DNA of 64,000 nt from Phycisphaerales bacterium (GTDB lineage Bacteria > Planctomycetota > Phycisphaerae > Phycisphaerales > UBA1924): NCBI GenBank assembly GCA_022843045.1, contig JALHOJ010000013.1:1-64000 (forward strand), in the 5' to 3' direction. Below are positions 17,762 to 26,297 of this stretch, one piece after another (position 1 is the stretch's first letter; the number at the start of each line of letters is the position of its first letter). Under the pieces are notes generated by a model. The model was not told the DNA's origin. It saw only the letters and a program-made list of their open reading frames with translations, and made no database searches. A program made the position numbers and the translations under genes.

Positions 17762-18235
17762 TTACTCGCCCTCGGCGTACAAATCGTCGATGAGCCTCTT
17801 CGCGCTCGCGAGCGGCATGACCTGCAGGTAGTCCCCGCCGCTAAAGATGATCATGTCCCCCTGGAGTTTCATGCGAGTCATGAGTTCCTTGGGCAGCGTC
17901 ACGCGACCCGCGCCGTCGGGCTCCAGACGCTCGCTGAGCGTGAAGTAACGTTGACGCGAAATCGTCTTGGAGTCCATCGTCGGCTTGATCACGGCGGAAG
18001 CGTCCGCCGCGAGCGCCTGAAACCGGCGCTCCGTGAGGATCACCAGCGAGTCATCCCAAGGCAGCACGTAATACGCCTGCGTGCCAGCAGCCTGCCCGAC
18101 CGAGCCCGCCTGCGTCCCGCCAGCCTCCGCTGCCATCGGCGTCACCACCGCGCGGAACTTCGCGGGGATCGACAGGCGACCCTTGTCGTCGATGCTGATC
18201 TCGGCATAGCCGGCGAATGGAGTGGGAGGATTCAC
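17762..18235 (-). CDS. mraZ: MraZ transcriptional regulator
   Basis: A 157-residue protein made of two SpoVT-AbrB-like repeats. The first starts GYAEISIDDKGRLSIPAKFR, the second ERLEPDGAGRVTLPKELM. The Ala/Gly/Gln-rich stretch between them (GGTQAGSVGQAAGTQ) is longer than usual. MraZ binds repeated TGGG-type boxes and normally heads the division and cell-wall cluster with mraW/rsmH. Here no dcw gene follows: downstream are convergent pilus genes. A sigma70-like promoter and a triple TGGGA repeat lie upstream. Confidence 0.92.
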   Translation of the reverse strand: MNPPTPFAGYAEISIDDKGRLSIPAKFRAVVTPMAAEAGGTQAGSVGQAAGTQAYYVLPWDDSLVILTERRFQALAADASAVIKPTMDSKTISRQRYFTLSERLEPDGAGRVTLPKELMTRMKLQGDMIIFSGGDYLQVMPLASAKRLIDDLYAEGE

Positions 18236-18450
18236 GGGACGTTACTCGAAGACAGAAAAGCCGCCCAAGAGAAGACCTTGCGGGCTTCGCGTTGGGCGGT
18301 GTGTCGAGGCAGTCCACTTTGGCCCGCCCGCATGCCTTTTTGCCGTCCTGGCACCGGGCATGGGAGCGGATCAAAGTGGTTCAATGAAGCCCTGAGGACC
18401 GCCGCATCCTTGCGTGGGTCAGGGAAGTGTCGCGTCCCTGCGACGGACAG

Positions 18451-18478
18451 ATTGTACAACATCTTCGATCCGAAGCAA
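18451..18478 (-). promoter_or_regulatory. sigma70-like promoter for mraZ
   Basis: On the minus strand TTGCTT (18478-18473) and TACAAT (18456-18451) are separated by 16 bases, in a locally AT-rich stretch with the repeated AAAAATCCA motif just upstream. Transcription from here would give a leader of about 210 nt before the mraZ start at 18235. Prediction by eye only. Confidence 0.4.
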
Positions 18479-18572
18479 GGGCTTGGATGGTCTGGACTGG
18501 ATTTTTATGGATTTTTGTGGTTCGCATTTGTTCCATTGTGTAGAGATTGCGCGATGGGACGACTTGCGGAAT

Positions 18573-18597
18573 TGGGATGGCGTGGGAACTGGTGGGA
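18573..18597. promoter_or_regulatory. mraZ: candidate MraZ box: three TGGGA repeats at 10-bp spacing
   Basis: TGGGA occurs at 18573, 18583 and 18593 with five-base spacers, exactly the TGGGN-N5 pattern reported for MraZ binding in E. coli. A further TGGGA at 18555 is off phase. The boxes lie about 340 bp upstream of the mraZ start, in the 429-bp gap between mraZ and the glycosyltransferase gene, and about 100 bp upstream of the predicted promoter. They read on the strand opposite to mraZ. The rest of the gap (18236-18664) contains no gene. Confidence 0.5.
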
Positions 18598-18664
18598 ACA
18601 GGGCGAGGTCCACAGTCGACGGTCGCTCACGCTCACGCTTCGTTAGGTCTTGCAAATACACGAG

Positions 18665-19840
18665 TTAGTGCGAAATCGAATCTATCTCCGCGAGGATCGC
18701 CGCGTCGAAGGCCTGTTCGCTGAAGCGCTCGGCGTTCAGACGGCACGCGGCGTCGACCCGGCGTGGACAGCGAATGGTGGCGGGGATCAGCGAATCAATG
18801 GCGGGGTCGTCAAAGAAGGTGCCGGTCTGACCCTCGACCACACTGTCGAGCGCGCCGCCAGCCCTGCGGGCGACCACGGGCATGCCGCAGGCCTGAGCCT
18901 CAACTGCGGTGATGCCGAAGTCCTCGACCTGCGGGAAGATGAGCAGGCGAGCCTTGCGATATTGCTCGCGGAGGGTGAAATCGTCGACTCGCCCGAGGAA
19001 CTGGGTGCGTGTGCCGCGGGCGAGGTTCAGGAGTCGGTGCAGTTCGCTTCCGTCGCCCACGATGATGAGGCGCTGATTGAGCTTCTTGGCCGCTGCGATG
19101 GCGAGGTCAACGCGTTTGTAGGGTTCGAGCGCCCCGACATACAGCCAGGCGTCTTCGCGGGCGTCGCCCATCTTTTCGACTGCGGGGGTGAAGAAGTCGG
19201 TGCGGACGGGCGGGTGGATGACCTTCGCCGAGCGTTCGTAGCAGCGGGTGATCTCTTCGGCGGTGTGCTGCGAGTTGGCGATCAAGCGCGTGACATAATC
19301 CGCGCTGGAGGACACCTGATCCCACCGCTGATAGCTCTTGCGAAACACTCGCAGGCCCAGCCGCCGCACCAGGCTGCCCTGCTCGTATTCCTTGGTCTGG
19401 CTCCAGACATAGCGGGGCGGCGTGTGGCAGTAGCACAAGTGCGGCACGCCCTGCGGGGCGCGGAGTCCCTTGATCGCGGCGGAACTGCTGGTGATCAGGA
19501 CGTCTATCGGCCGAGACTCGTGATCGCGCAGCAAGGCTCGGCTGAGCTGACGCGTCGCCTTGGGATAGAAGGGCAACAGATGCCGACGGAGCTTCGTCGA
19601 GGCCATGGGCCAGCGACCCACGCCCGAGACGGTGCGTTCGGTCGCATCGATCGCCGGGGCGACGGGGCGCTGGTCGTCAAACATCACGTACAACCCGGCG
19701 AGTTCGTGGTGGGCACGCACGACGCGGATCAGCCGTTCGAGGACGCCCTCGCCACCCCGATAGCCACACAGCCAATCGTGCCCAAGTGCGACCCGGAGGC
19801 GGCGAGACGCTGGGGCGGGGTTTGGGAACGGAATGGGCAT
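18665..19840 (-). CDS. glycosyltransferase family 4 protein
   Basis: A 391-residue GT-B enzyme. The start at 19840 (MPIPFPNPAPASRRLRVALG) is chosen because the conserved fold begins at RVALGHDWLCGYRGGEGVLE; the frame upstream is low-complexity. Residues about 120-150 include CYCHTPPRYVWS, and the C-terminal domain has AWLYVGALEPYKRVDLAI and the E-x7-E nucleotide-sugar motif EDFGITAVEAQACGMPVVA. This pattern is typical of mannosyl- or rhamnosyltransferases acting on exopolysaccharide or O-antigen. It stands alone, divergent from the amidohydrolase 95 bp away. Acceptor unknown. Confidence 0.88.
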   Translation of the reverse strand: MPIPFPNPAPASRRLRVALGHDWLCGYRGGEGVLERLIRVVRAHHELAGLYVMFDDQRPVAPAIDATERTVSGVGRWPMASTKLRRHLLPFYPKATRQLSRALLRDHESRPIDVLITSSSAAIKGLRAPQGVPHLCYCHTPPRYVWSQTKEYEQGSLVRRLGLRVFRKSYQRWDQVSSSADYVTRLIANSQHTAEEITRCYERSAKVIHPPVRTDFFTPAVEKMGDAREDAWLYVGALEPYKRVDLAIAAAKKLNQRLIIVGDGSELHRLLNLARGTRTQFLGRVDDFTLREQYRKARLLIFPQVEDFGITAVEAQACGMPVVARRAGGALDSVVEGQTGTFFDDPAIDSLIPATIRCPRRVDAACRLNAERFSEQAFDAAILAEIDSISH

Positions 19841-19935
19841 CGGGGCATCGAAGATCGGGGGCAAAGGTGGTAAGGTGCCGAGGGGCTGTATTATCGTCCG
19901 CTCGTGGATGCGGGAATGAGCGCGTGGAAATCGGC

Positions 19936-21156
19936 ATGAGCGAGTGGCCTCGGAGCAGCACGGTGAGTTCACAGCCCTGCACGGACGGTGCGGGGGCGAT
20001 GCTCCGCGGGCTCGCATCCTTTCAGACCACGCCCCCCACTGCTGCCAATCGATTCGGTCTCGATTTTCGCGAGGCGGCGAATTCCTTGCGCCCACCAGTG
20101 TGCCCGATCCTCGACATCCACGCTCACATCAACGGCGAGCGAGCTAGCGTGATCTGGTGGGAGGTTGCAAAGGTCTTCGGCGTCAGCGAAGTCTACAGCC
20201 AGGTGCGGGTGCAGGATTGCGAGCCGGTTCGTCGCGCGGTGCAGGGCGCGGGCGGCAAGGTCTCGTTCATCGGCTTCCCCGACTTTCGCCACCCGGATCG
20301 GCTCTGGGCCTGGTCCGAGGGCTATGTCGAGCACATCGCGCGGTTTCACAATGACCAAGGCGCGAAAGTGATCAAACTCTGGAACGCGCCGCGAACGTTT
20401 GAGCTCTTCGAGGGTGACGCGGGACGCGACATCATCGCCTTTGACTCGCTCTGGCGCGTCCGCCAGGCGGAAGCGGCCCAGGCCCTGGGCATGGGCATCA
20501 TGGTCCACGTCGCCGACCCGGACACATGGTTCGCCAGCAAGTACAAGGAACAGGCCAAGTACGGCGCCAAGACCGATCACTACCCGGCCCTCGAACGCAT
20601 GATGGATCGCTTCGCCGGTCCCTGGCTCGCGGCCCACATGGGCGGGTTTCCGGAGGACCTTGGATTCCTCGACGGGCTGCTCACGCGTCATCCCAACCTC
20701 TACCTCGACACGAGCGCGACCAAGTGGGTGGTGCGGGAGTTGTCCCGCCACCCGCGCGAAAAAGTCCGCGACTTCTTCCTCAAGTGGCAAGGCCGGATTA
20801 TCTTCGGCAGCGACATCGTCACGGTGGACGAGCACCTCATACCAACCAAAGAAGAAGCCGGCAAGCCCAAGCACCCCATGGCCGACCTCGCCGACTCGCC
20901 CGCCTCTGCGTTCGATCTCTACGCGAGCCGGTATCTCGCGCTGCGACTCCTCTTTGAAACCGACTACGACGCTGAGAGCGGCATCGCGGACCCGGACCTG
21001 CTGATGGTGAATCCTGGTCTTGGCAATGGCCTGCACGCGCCGCGGCTGCGAGGCATCGCCCTGCCGCGAGAGTCGCTGCGGGTGCTGTATCGCGACGCGG
21101 CGGAGGGCTTTTTGGCCAAGTGCTCACGAACCCGGAGTGTGAGCAACGGGGCCTGA
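19936..21156 (+). CDS. amidohydrolase-2-type TIM-barrel metal-dependent hydrolase
   Basis: A 406-residue protein. The metal-binding signature is spread along it as in the amidohydrolase_2 family: DIHAHING near residue 60, MVHVADP around 190, LAAHMGGFPEDL around 235, and FGSDIVTVDEHL around 295. These families hydrolyse or decarboxylate cyclic or aromatic substrates; the substrate is unknown. The start at 19936 follows GGAAA; the open frame from 19786 overlaps the divergent glycosyltransferase and is less likely. It converges on lipB with a 48-bp gap. Confidence 0.8.
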   Translation: MSEWPRSSTVSSQPCTDGAGAMLRGLASFQTTPPTAANRFGLDFREAANSLRPPVCPILDIHAHINGERASVIWWEVAKVFGVSEVYSQVRVQDCEPVRRAVQGAGGKVSFIGFPDFRHPDRLWAWSEGYVEHIARFHNDQGAKVIKLWNAPRTFELFEGDAGRDIIAFDSLWRVRQAEAAQALGMGIMVHVADPDTWFASKYKEQAKYGAKTDHYPALERMMDRFAGPWLAAHMGGFPEDLGFLDGLLTRHPNLYLDTSATKWVVRELSRHPREKVRDFFLKWQGRIIFGSDIVTVDEHLIPTKEEAGKPKHPMADLADSPASAFDLYASRYLALRLLFETDYDAESGIADPDLLMVNPGLGNGLHAPRLRGIALPRESLRVLYRDAAEGFLAKCSRTRSVSNGA

Positions 21157-21204
21157 TGAGATTGGTTGGTTTCGCTGTGATTGGACGCCGCGCAGTTCCG
21201 GCCC

Positions 21205-21933
21205 TCACGCACCAGGCCTGTTGAGACGATCTTGCAGCAACTCGATCAGTCGCGCGACCACAGCCTCCCGGGCCGCGTCCAGCGTCGGCGCGTTCGCTCC
21301 GAGTTCCTTCGCCAGGCTCGTCACCGGCCGCCCATGCAACCCGCACGGCACGATGTATGCGAAGTGCTGCAGATTCGTCCGCACGTTCAGGGCAAGTCCG
21401 TGCATGCTGATCCACCGCCGCACCCGCACGCCAAACGCGGCGACTTTCGCGAGCGGCGCTTCCGCGGCACGTCCCGGCGCGCTGCCAGGTGAGCGCACCC
21501 ACACGCCCGTCGCATGCGGATCCCGATGCCCCTCAACACCCCAACTCGCGCACGCGTCGATCACGGACTGCTCGAGCAATCTCATGTAGTCGTGCAGTCC
21601 CAGCTTCAGGCGATTCAGATCAATGATCGGATACAACACGAGCTGTCCCGGGCCGTGATACGTGATGTCGCCGCCCCGATCGGTTTCCTCGATTGACACG
21701 CCCTCCCCCACCAGCCAATCGCGCGACGCGACCAAGTGATCCGCCGCGGCGGCCCGGCGTGAGATCGTGATCACGGGCGGGTGCTCCACGGAGAGAATCA
21801 CGCCCGGCATCGGGCTCGAGGTGTCGCGTGACGCGAGCACCCGCTCGTGCCAGCGCTGCTGCTGTTCGTAGGCGTCGGCGTAGGGCATGATGCCCAGCGG
21901 AATGTGCTCGAATGGGCTCACGCAGGAACTCAT
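21205..21933 (-). CDS. lipB: octanoyltransferase LipB
   Basis: A 242-residue enzyme that transfers octanoyl from acyl-carrier protein to lipoyl domains. Family motifs: VEHPPVITISRR, DRGGDITYHGPGQLVLYPI, HATGVWV and the catalytic pair Cys in IVPCGLHGR and Lys in SLAKELG. The start at 21933 (MSSCVSPFEHIPLGIMPYAD) was chosen because the 129 residues upstream in the frame are antisense to the neighbouring lipoprotein gene. The gene is divergent from that lipoprotein with a gap of 34 bp. No lipA is adjacent. Confidence 0.93.
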   Translation of the reverse strand: MSSCVSPFEHIPLGIMPYADAYEQQQRWHERVLASRDTSSPMPGVILSVEHPPVITISRRAAAADHLVASRDWLVGEGVSIEETDRGGDITYHGPGQLVLYPIIDLNRLKLGLHDYMRLLEQSVIDACASWGVEGHRDPHATGVWVRSPGSAPGRAAEAPLAKVAAFGVRVRRWISMHGLALNVRTNLQHFAYIVPCGLHGRPVTSLAKELGANAPTLDAAREAVVARLIELLQDRLNRPGA

Positions 21934-21967
21934 GATATTGACGGTTCTTGGCGGCATACCACTGGGG

Positions 21968-23005
21968 ATGCGAAGCGATGCATATTGGATGCTGGTTGGC
22001 CTGATTGGGTTCGGTGCGGCGTGCGCCGGGGGCTGCGCGAGTGGGAGCGGAGGAGCGAGCGAGTCGCCCGGCGTCCGCGGCTCGGCCGACGCACCCGCGC
22101 CGGGCATGGTCGCCGCAGGCACGACACAGCAGAACGCGCCCCGAGGCAACGGCGAAGGCAAGCCCATCGCGCTCGTGGGCGAGCGGGCCATGACCATGGA
22201 CGATCTTTCGGCACAGCTCGCGGAACTGGCTGGCGGAGTTGCCCTGCGGGAGTTTGCCTTGGACGCTGCGCTTGATCGCGAACTCGCCGCGGCGAACCTG
22301 CGGGTGGGCCCGGCCGACATCGCCCGCGAGCGCGAGGCATTGCTTGCGAACCTTGCGGACGAGTCGCGAGAGTCGATGGATCAGGCCGAGCGCCTGCTGG
22401 AGCGTGTGCGGGCAAGCCGGGGGCTTGGGCCGGTGCGGTTTGACCAACTGCTGGTCCGCAACGCGAAGATGCGGGCGCTGGTGCGGGACGATGTGGTCAT
22501 CACGCCAGAGTTGCTGGAGCGCGAGGTGGCGTTGCAGACAACGCCCCGCGGACGGATTCGCCTGTTCGTGAACAGCAGCCAGCGCGAGGCGGGAGCGGCG
22601 CGCGAGCGAGTGGTGGCCGCTCCGGCGGGGCTGCGCTCAGCGACGTTTGCCGAAGAAGCCATCGCACGGTCAAACGATTCGTCCGCTGGCGCTGGCGGTC
22701 TGGTTGAGGCCGTCCACGCGAGTGATCCGGGCGTGCCCGCGGCGATCCGAGCCGCGCTGGGAACGATGCAGGCCGGCGACATCAGCGATGTGCTCGCGAT
22801 CGAGGGCGGGTTCGCGGTCGTGCTGTACGAGCGACAGGCTCCGCCAGCGATGCCCGAGGGCACCGCTGGCTCAACGATCGAGCGACGGCTTCGCGGCCGC
22901 CTCGAACGCCTCGCGATGGACGCCTTGGGCCAGCGACTGGTGCGAGAGAGCAACATTCGCGTGCTGGACAGTTCGATGTCCTGGAGTTGGGAGAACGCGC
23001 GGTAA
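21968..23005 (+). CDS. parvulin-like (PpiC/SurA-type) lipoprotein
   Basis: A 345-residue protein with a hydrophobic N-terminus rich in Ala/Gly/Cys (LIGFGAACAGGCASG), probably a lipoprotein signal, though the lipobox is not canonical. Residues about 220-285 resemble a rotamase/parvulin domain: ATFAEEAIARSNDSSAGAGG, then GTMQAGDISDVLAIEGGFAV. The upstream helical region (LDRELAAANLRVGPADIARE) resembles SurA N-terminal chaperone domains. The usual active-site His residues of parvulin are not obvious, so it may be a chaperone without isomerase activity. ATG at 21932 is an alternative start. Confidence 0.6.
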   Translation: MRSDAYWMLVGLIGFGAACAGGCASGSGGASESPGVRGSADAPAPGMVAAGTTQQNAPRGNGEGKPIALVGERAMTMDDLSAQLAELAGGVALREFALDAALDRELAAANLRVGPADIAREREALLANLADESRESMDQAERLLERVRASRGLGPVRFDQLLVRNAKMRALVRDDVVITPELLEREVALQTTPRGRIRLFVNSSQREAGAARERVVAAPAGLRSATFAEEAIARSNDSSAGAGGLVEAVHASDPGVPAAIRAALGTMQAGDISDVLAIEGGFAVVLYERQAPPAMPEGTAGSTIERRLRGRLERLAMDALGQRLVRESNIRVLDSSMSWSWENAR

Positions 23006-23044
23006 CGACGCCGCGTTGTGAGTCGAGTGACACCCAAAGCACAA

Positions 23045-23067
23045 GGCCCGAGCGAACTGCTCGGGCC
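23045..23067. terminator. bidirectional hairpin terminator
   Basis: GGCCCGAGC (23045-23053) and GCTCGGGCC (23059-23067) form a perfect 9-bp stem with a GAACT loop between the converging parvulin-like and HU genes. There is no long T-run on either side, so it may be partly factor-dependent. Confidence 0.6.
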
Positions 23068-23099
23068 CTGGGTCAATATTCAACTTGTCAGCGACGCAC

Positions 23100-23474
23100 T
23101 CAGACGGCGGCCTTGAGGGCCTTGAGGGCGCGGATCTTGATGCCGACGCTCGCGGGCTTGGCCTTGAAGACCTTCTCCGTCTTGGTGAAGGGGTCAATGC
23201 CCTTGCGCTCGGGGGTCGCGGGCTTGTAGCGGCTGACGACCTTCATCAGGCCGGGCACCACGAACACGCGCGGCTTGTCCTTGCTGGGCTTGGCCAGGTC
23301 GACGGCCATGATCTTGCCCATGGCTTCGAACACGCCAGCGACCTGCTTGCGAGCCAGGCCGGTGTGCTCGGCGATGGTGGTGTACAGCTCGCTCTTCTTG
23401 CGAGGCTTGGTGGCCTGCGTGAGCTTGGGGGGCTTGGGGGCGGCGGGTGCTTTCGCGGCGGGTTTCTTGGCCAT
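23100..23474 (-). CDS. HU-family DNA-binding protein
   Basis: A 124-residue protein. After an Ala/Lys/Pro-rich N-terminal arm (MAKKPAAKAPAAPKPPKL) the HU/IHF fold starts at KKSELYTTIAEHTGLARKQV, continues with the beta-arm region VFVVPGLMKVVSRYKPATPE and ends KIRALKALKAAV. The arm makes it about 30 residues longer than E. coli HU. It probably compacts DNA in the nucleoid. The leader contains a strong hairpin at 23501-23521. Confidence 0.88.
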   Translation of the reverse strand: MAKKPAAKAPAAPKPPKLTQATKPRKKSELYTTIAEHTGLARKQVAGVFEAMGKIMAVDLAKPSKDKPRVFVVPGLMKVVSRYKPATPERKGIDPFTKTEKVFKAKPASVGIKIRALKALKAAV

Positions 23475-23500
23475 AGGTTCCTACTCCAGTGTCTTGACAA

Positions 23501-23521
23501 CGGTTTTCCTCCGGAAAACCG
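23501..23521 (-). promoter_or_regulatory. perfect hairpin in the HU leader
   Basis: CGGTTTTCC (23501-23509) and GGAAAACCG (23513-23521) form a 9-bp perfect stem with a three-base loop, about 27 bases upstream of the HU start codon. A related ATTTTCCCGAAGGAAAC motif lies at about 23663. It may be an operator, an attenuator or an mRNA-stability element; its role is not known. Confidence 0.4.
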
Positions 23522-23704
23522 GGCTCACCACGAGCCATCGAGCAAACGTGCTCAGCATTGTGTAGCACGCCTGATCCTGCTTCGCAACTCCCGGACGCAC
23601 ATTTTCGCCGGGTTTTGCAGCACTTTTTTCGGTTCCCGCCGCGCGAGTGCTGCACAGAATCACGATTTTCCCGAAGGAAACTAGTGCCCCGGGCTGGCAA
23701 CGGG

Positions 23705-24538
23705 TCAGTCGCGAGGCGAGAACAGGCCGGTCGCGGCTTGCTGAGACGCCGCTGGCGGGTTCGCGCCGGTCGTGATTTCGATCGCGAAGTCCGCCACAAT
23801 CAAGGCATGATCGGAGAGCTTGTCGGTGACGCAACTCGCGTCCTGTGAAGCACTTTGGAGCGAAGCCAGCATGCCGGAACTGGCCCAAATACCGTCGATT
23901 CTGTGCACTTCGCCCATGGGGCCAAACCAGGTTGGAGACAGCGGCTGCCCCCGCGCACGTGCGTGCTCCACGACACAGTCGCGATATCCGGCGGTCGCGA
24001 GAGCGCCCATCCATCGCTCACACGTCTGCCCCGGGCGAGCAGCGTCCAACCCCGTCCGGGCCGTGTTGAAGTCCCCTGCAATCAGCACGCGGGGAGACCC
24101 GTTCCAGTCCGCCCCTGACGCCGCGTCGGGCGACACGAGCACCTTCGCAAGCCCCGCAAGCCCCTGCCACGTGCTCGCTCGGCGGGTCTCCGCGGATTCA
24201 TCGGGCACGTGCGCCGCGATCAGATCGATGCCAAGCGCCGTTACTTTCGCACTCAAGAGCCGTTCGTGCCATGCGGCCTGGTGCGTTGGCAGCAGCGCCC
24301 ATCGCGAGAGAATCGCGACTCGGTTGCGCGTCGACGGCGCATCGGGCGTGAGGGAATGTGCCAGCCCGTGATCCGACAGCATCGCTCGAAGCTGATCACC
24401 CCTGCTTTCGCGATACTCGCTCAGCATCACGATGTCCGGCGCGTGCGAGATGAGAAACAGCGCCTGCTCGGGCGTGCGCGTGTTGCCCCCGCCATGGCGG
24501 AGGTTCCAGCAAGCAACCCGAAGGCGAAGCGGTGGCAC
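23705..24538 (-). CDS. endonuclease/exonuclease/phosphatase family protein
   Basis: A 277-residue protein with the EEP fold motifs: RVACWNLRHGGG at the start, IVMLSEYRES with the metal-binding Glu, LIAGDFNTAR with Asp and Asn, HRIDGIWAS, and DKLSDHALIVADF at the end with the catalytic Asp-His. No signal peptide is visible. EEP members cleave DNA, RNA or phosphoester substrates; which one is not determinable here. It lies 49 bp after the upstream cardiolipin synthase gene on the same strand and may be co-transcribed with it. Confidence 0.82.
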   Translation of the reverse strand: MPPLRLRVACWNLRHGGGNTRTPEQALFLISHAPDIVMLSEYRESRGDQLRAMLSDHGLAHSLTPDAPSTRNRVAILSRWALLPTHQAAWHERLLSAKVTALGIDLIAAHVPDESAETRRASTWQGLAGLAKVLVSPDAASGADWNGSPRVLIAGDFNTARTGLDAARPGQTCERWMGALATAGYRDCVVEHARARGQPLSPTWFGPMGEVHRIDGIWASSGMLASLQSASQDASCVTDKLSDHALIVADFAIEITTGANPPAASQQAATGLFSPRD

Positions 24539-24587
24539 CGAAGAGGATACGGGCGCGCCGGTTCAACACGCGACGGTTGGCGCGTGC

Positions 24588-26105
24588 CTAGAGCAGCGGC
24601 CCCAGCAGCTGCGCCGAGTTGTCGCGGAATCGCTTCCAGAGAGGGCGGCGTCTCCACGAGCGCGGATTGATCTCGCGCGAGTCAGTGTGGTACTGCATCT
24701 GCAGGAATCGCAGCAGGCTCGCGAAGTCGGTGTCGTACACGAACAGCGTGATTTCAAAGTTGAGCCAGAAACTGCGCTGGTCAAAATTCGCGCTGCCGAT
24801 CACCGCGAGTGTGCGGTCCACCACCGCCGCCTTGCTGTGCAGGAGGCCCTTCTGGTGCAGGCGGATCTTGATGCCGGCGTCCATCAGGTCTTCAAAGTGC
24901 GCCCGACTCGCCGCGGCGACGAGCCGGCTGTCCGAAACCTCCGGCACGATGATGGTGACGTCGATGCCTCGCAGCGCGGCGTTGATCAGCGCGCCCTTGG
25001 TCGCTTCGTCGGGCACGAAGTAGGGCGTCGTCATGATGATCTCCTCGCGAGCCGCGTAGAGCATCTTGAGGAAGCCCTGGTGGATCGCGTCGGGGCGCGG
25101 GCCCGGGCCGCTGGGGATCGCCTGCACGATGCTCGCGCCCACGCGAGGCGTCGGCTCGCCCGTCGCGGACTGAAGGAAGTACCGCGTCTCGTTCTGGAGT
25201 CGCTCCTCGCTGTCGAGGACCCAGTCACGGAGAAACGTCGCCTGCAACGCCTGCACCGCGGGGCCGCGCATCCGCACGTTGGCGTCGATCCACGGCCCGG
25301 CGTTGGAGCCCAGCCGCTTGCGGAAGTTCTCTTCGGTGATGTTTTGGCTGCCCACATACGCGATGTGCCCGTCGATCACTGCGATCTTGCGGTGATTGCG
25401 CAGATCAACGCGATACAGCAATGCGCGGATCGGATTGACGGGCAGCGACTCGAACGCCTTGACCTTCGCCGCGTGCATCCGGTCCCACGTGTCACTTCCC
25501 ACCAGCGACTTGCTGCCCACCGCGTCCACCAGAACCCGACACGTCACGCCCCGCTGCGCGGCCCGGATCACGGCGTCAGCGAGGCGACGGCCGACAGCAT
25601 CGTCCTCCCAGATATAGAACAGCAGGTGGACGTGCGCCGTCGCCGCGTCGATGTCGGCAATCAGGCGCGACACGAACTGCTCGGAGTCGCCGATCAGGTC
25701 GAGGTGGTTGCCGATCAGGGCCGGCATGCTCGCGAGGTTGGTGAGCAGCCGCACCATCCCCGCGTGATCCAGACGCGTGGACGCGGGCACGTTCGCGTGC
25801 GCGTCGGGCGAATCCTCGCCCGTCCAATCCAGATGCTCGCGATGCCAGAACTCCACCGCGCGGTGCTCGATGTCCTGCGTGATGGTCTCAAACTTCCGAG
25901 CTCGCCGCGTGCCCAGGCGTCGCTCGCCGATCAGTGCATACAGGAAGCCGCTGAAGAACGGCACCAGCGCAAGGAGCAGAATCCACGCAAGCGTGTCGGG
26001 CACTGGGGTGCGGCGGATGATCACGCGGGCGATAAAGGTGAATCGCAGCAACGCGTCCAGCGCCGTGAGGCCGATGCCAAGGGTGATGGGGAATTCGAGC
26101 GGCAT
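24588..26105 (-). CDS. cls: cardiolipin synthase (phospholipase D family)
   Basis: A 505-residue membrane enzyme that condenses two phosphatidylglycerol molecules. Two N-terminal transmembrane helices (residues about 5-25 and 37-60, LAWILLLALVPFFSGFLYAL) precede two PLD repeats with HKD motifs: NHRKIAVIDGHIAYVGSQNI and HSKAAVVDRTLAVIGSANFD. The length fits ClsA. The C-terminus ends in WRRRPLWKRFRDNSAQLLGPLL as is usual for the family. Upstream is a dispersed hairpin element rather than a recognisable promoter. Confidence 0.93.
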   Translation of the reverse strand: MPLEFPITLGIGLTALDALLRFTFIARVIIRRTPVPDTLAWILLLALVPFFSGFLYALIGERRLGTRRARKFETITQDIEHRAVEFWHREHLDWTGEDSPDAHANVPASTRLDHAGMVRLLTNLASMPALIGNHLDLIGDSEQFVSRLIADIDAATAHVHLLFYIWEDDAVGRRLADAVIRAAQRGVTCRVLVDAVGSKSLVGSDTWDRMHAAKVKAFESLPVNPIRALLYRVDLRNHRKIAVIDGHIAYVGSQNITEENFRKRLGSNAGPWIDANVRMRGPAVQALQATFLRDWVLDSEERLQNETRYFLQSATGEPTPRVGASIVQAIPSGPGPRPDAIHQGFLKMLYAAREEIIMTTPYFVPDEATKGALINAALRGIDVTIIVPEVSDSRLVAAASRAHFEDLMDAGIKIRLHQKGLLHSKAAVVDRTLAVIGSANFDQRSFWLNFEITLFVYDTDFASLLRFLQMQYHTDSREINPRSWRRRPLWKRFRDNSAQLLGPLL

Positions 26106-26155
26106 CAGAGTTCGCGGGAACGCGTGACGGGCGTTGGTGGCAGTTCGACTTCACC

Positions 26156-26256
26156 AAAGAGACGCACAGATCAGGAGAAAGAGGAGGGAAGACCCTTCAC
26201 TCGCTTCAACCAAGTCCCGTTCTCTTCTGTCTCCTGATCTCTGTATCTCTGCGCTG
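26156..26256. repeat. dispersed imperfect hairpin element
   Basis: Left arm AAAGAGACGCACAGATCAGG at 26156 pairs with a right arm around 26221-26256 (TCTCCTGATCTCTGTATCTC and following). It fills much of the 192-bp gap between cls and the STAS gene. Same repeat family as at 8.5, 8.9, 44.1 and 59.0 kb. Confidence 0.7.
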
Positions 26257-26297
26257 AAGAACGTTCTTCCATCATCGTCCGCCACCGAGCACTCGCG

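Noticed and set aside
24432-26237. Plus-strand open frame of 601 codons opposite cls
   Set aside because: Antisense of cardiolipin synthase with its two HKD motifs; no independent motif.
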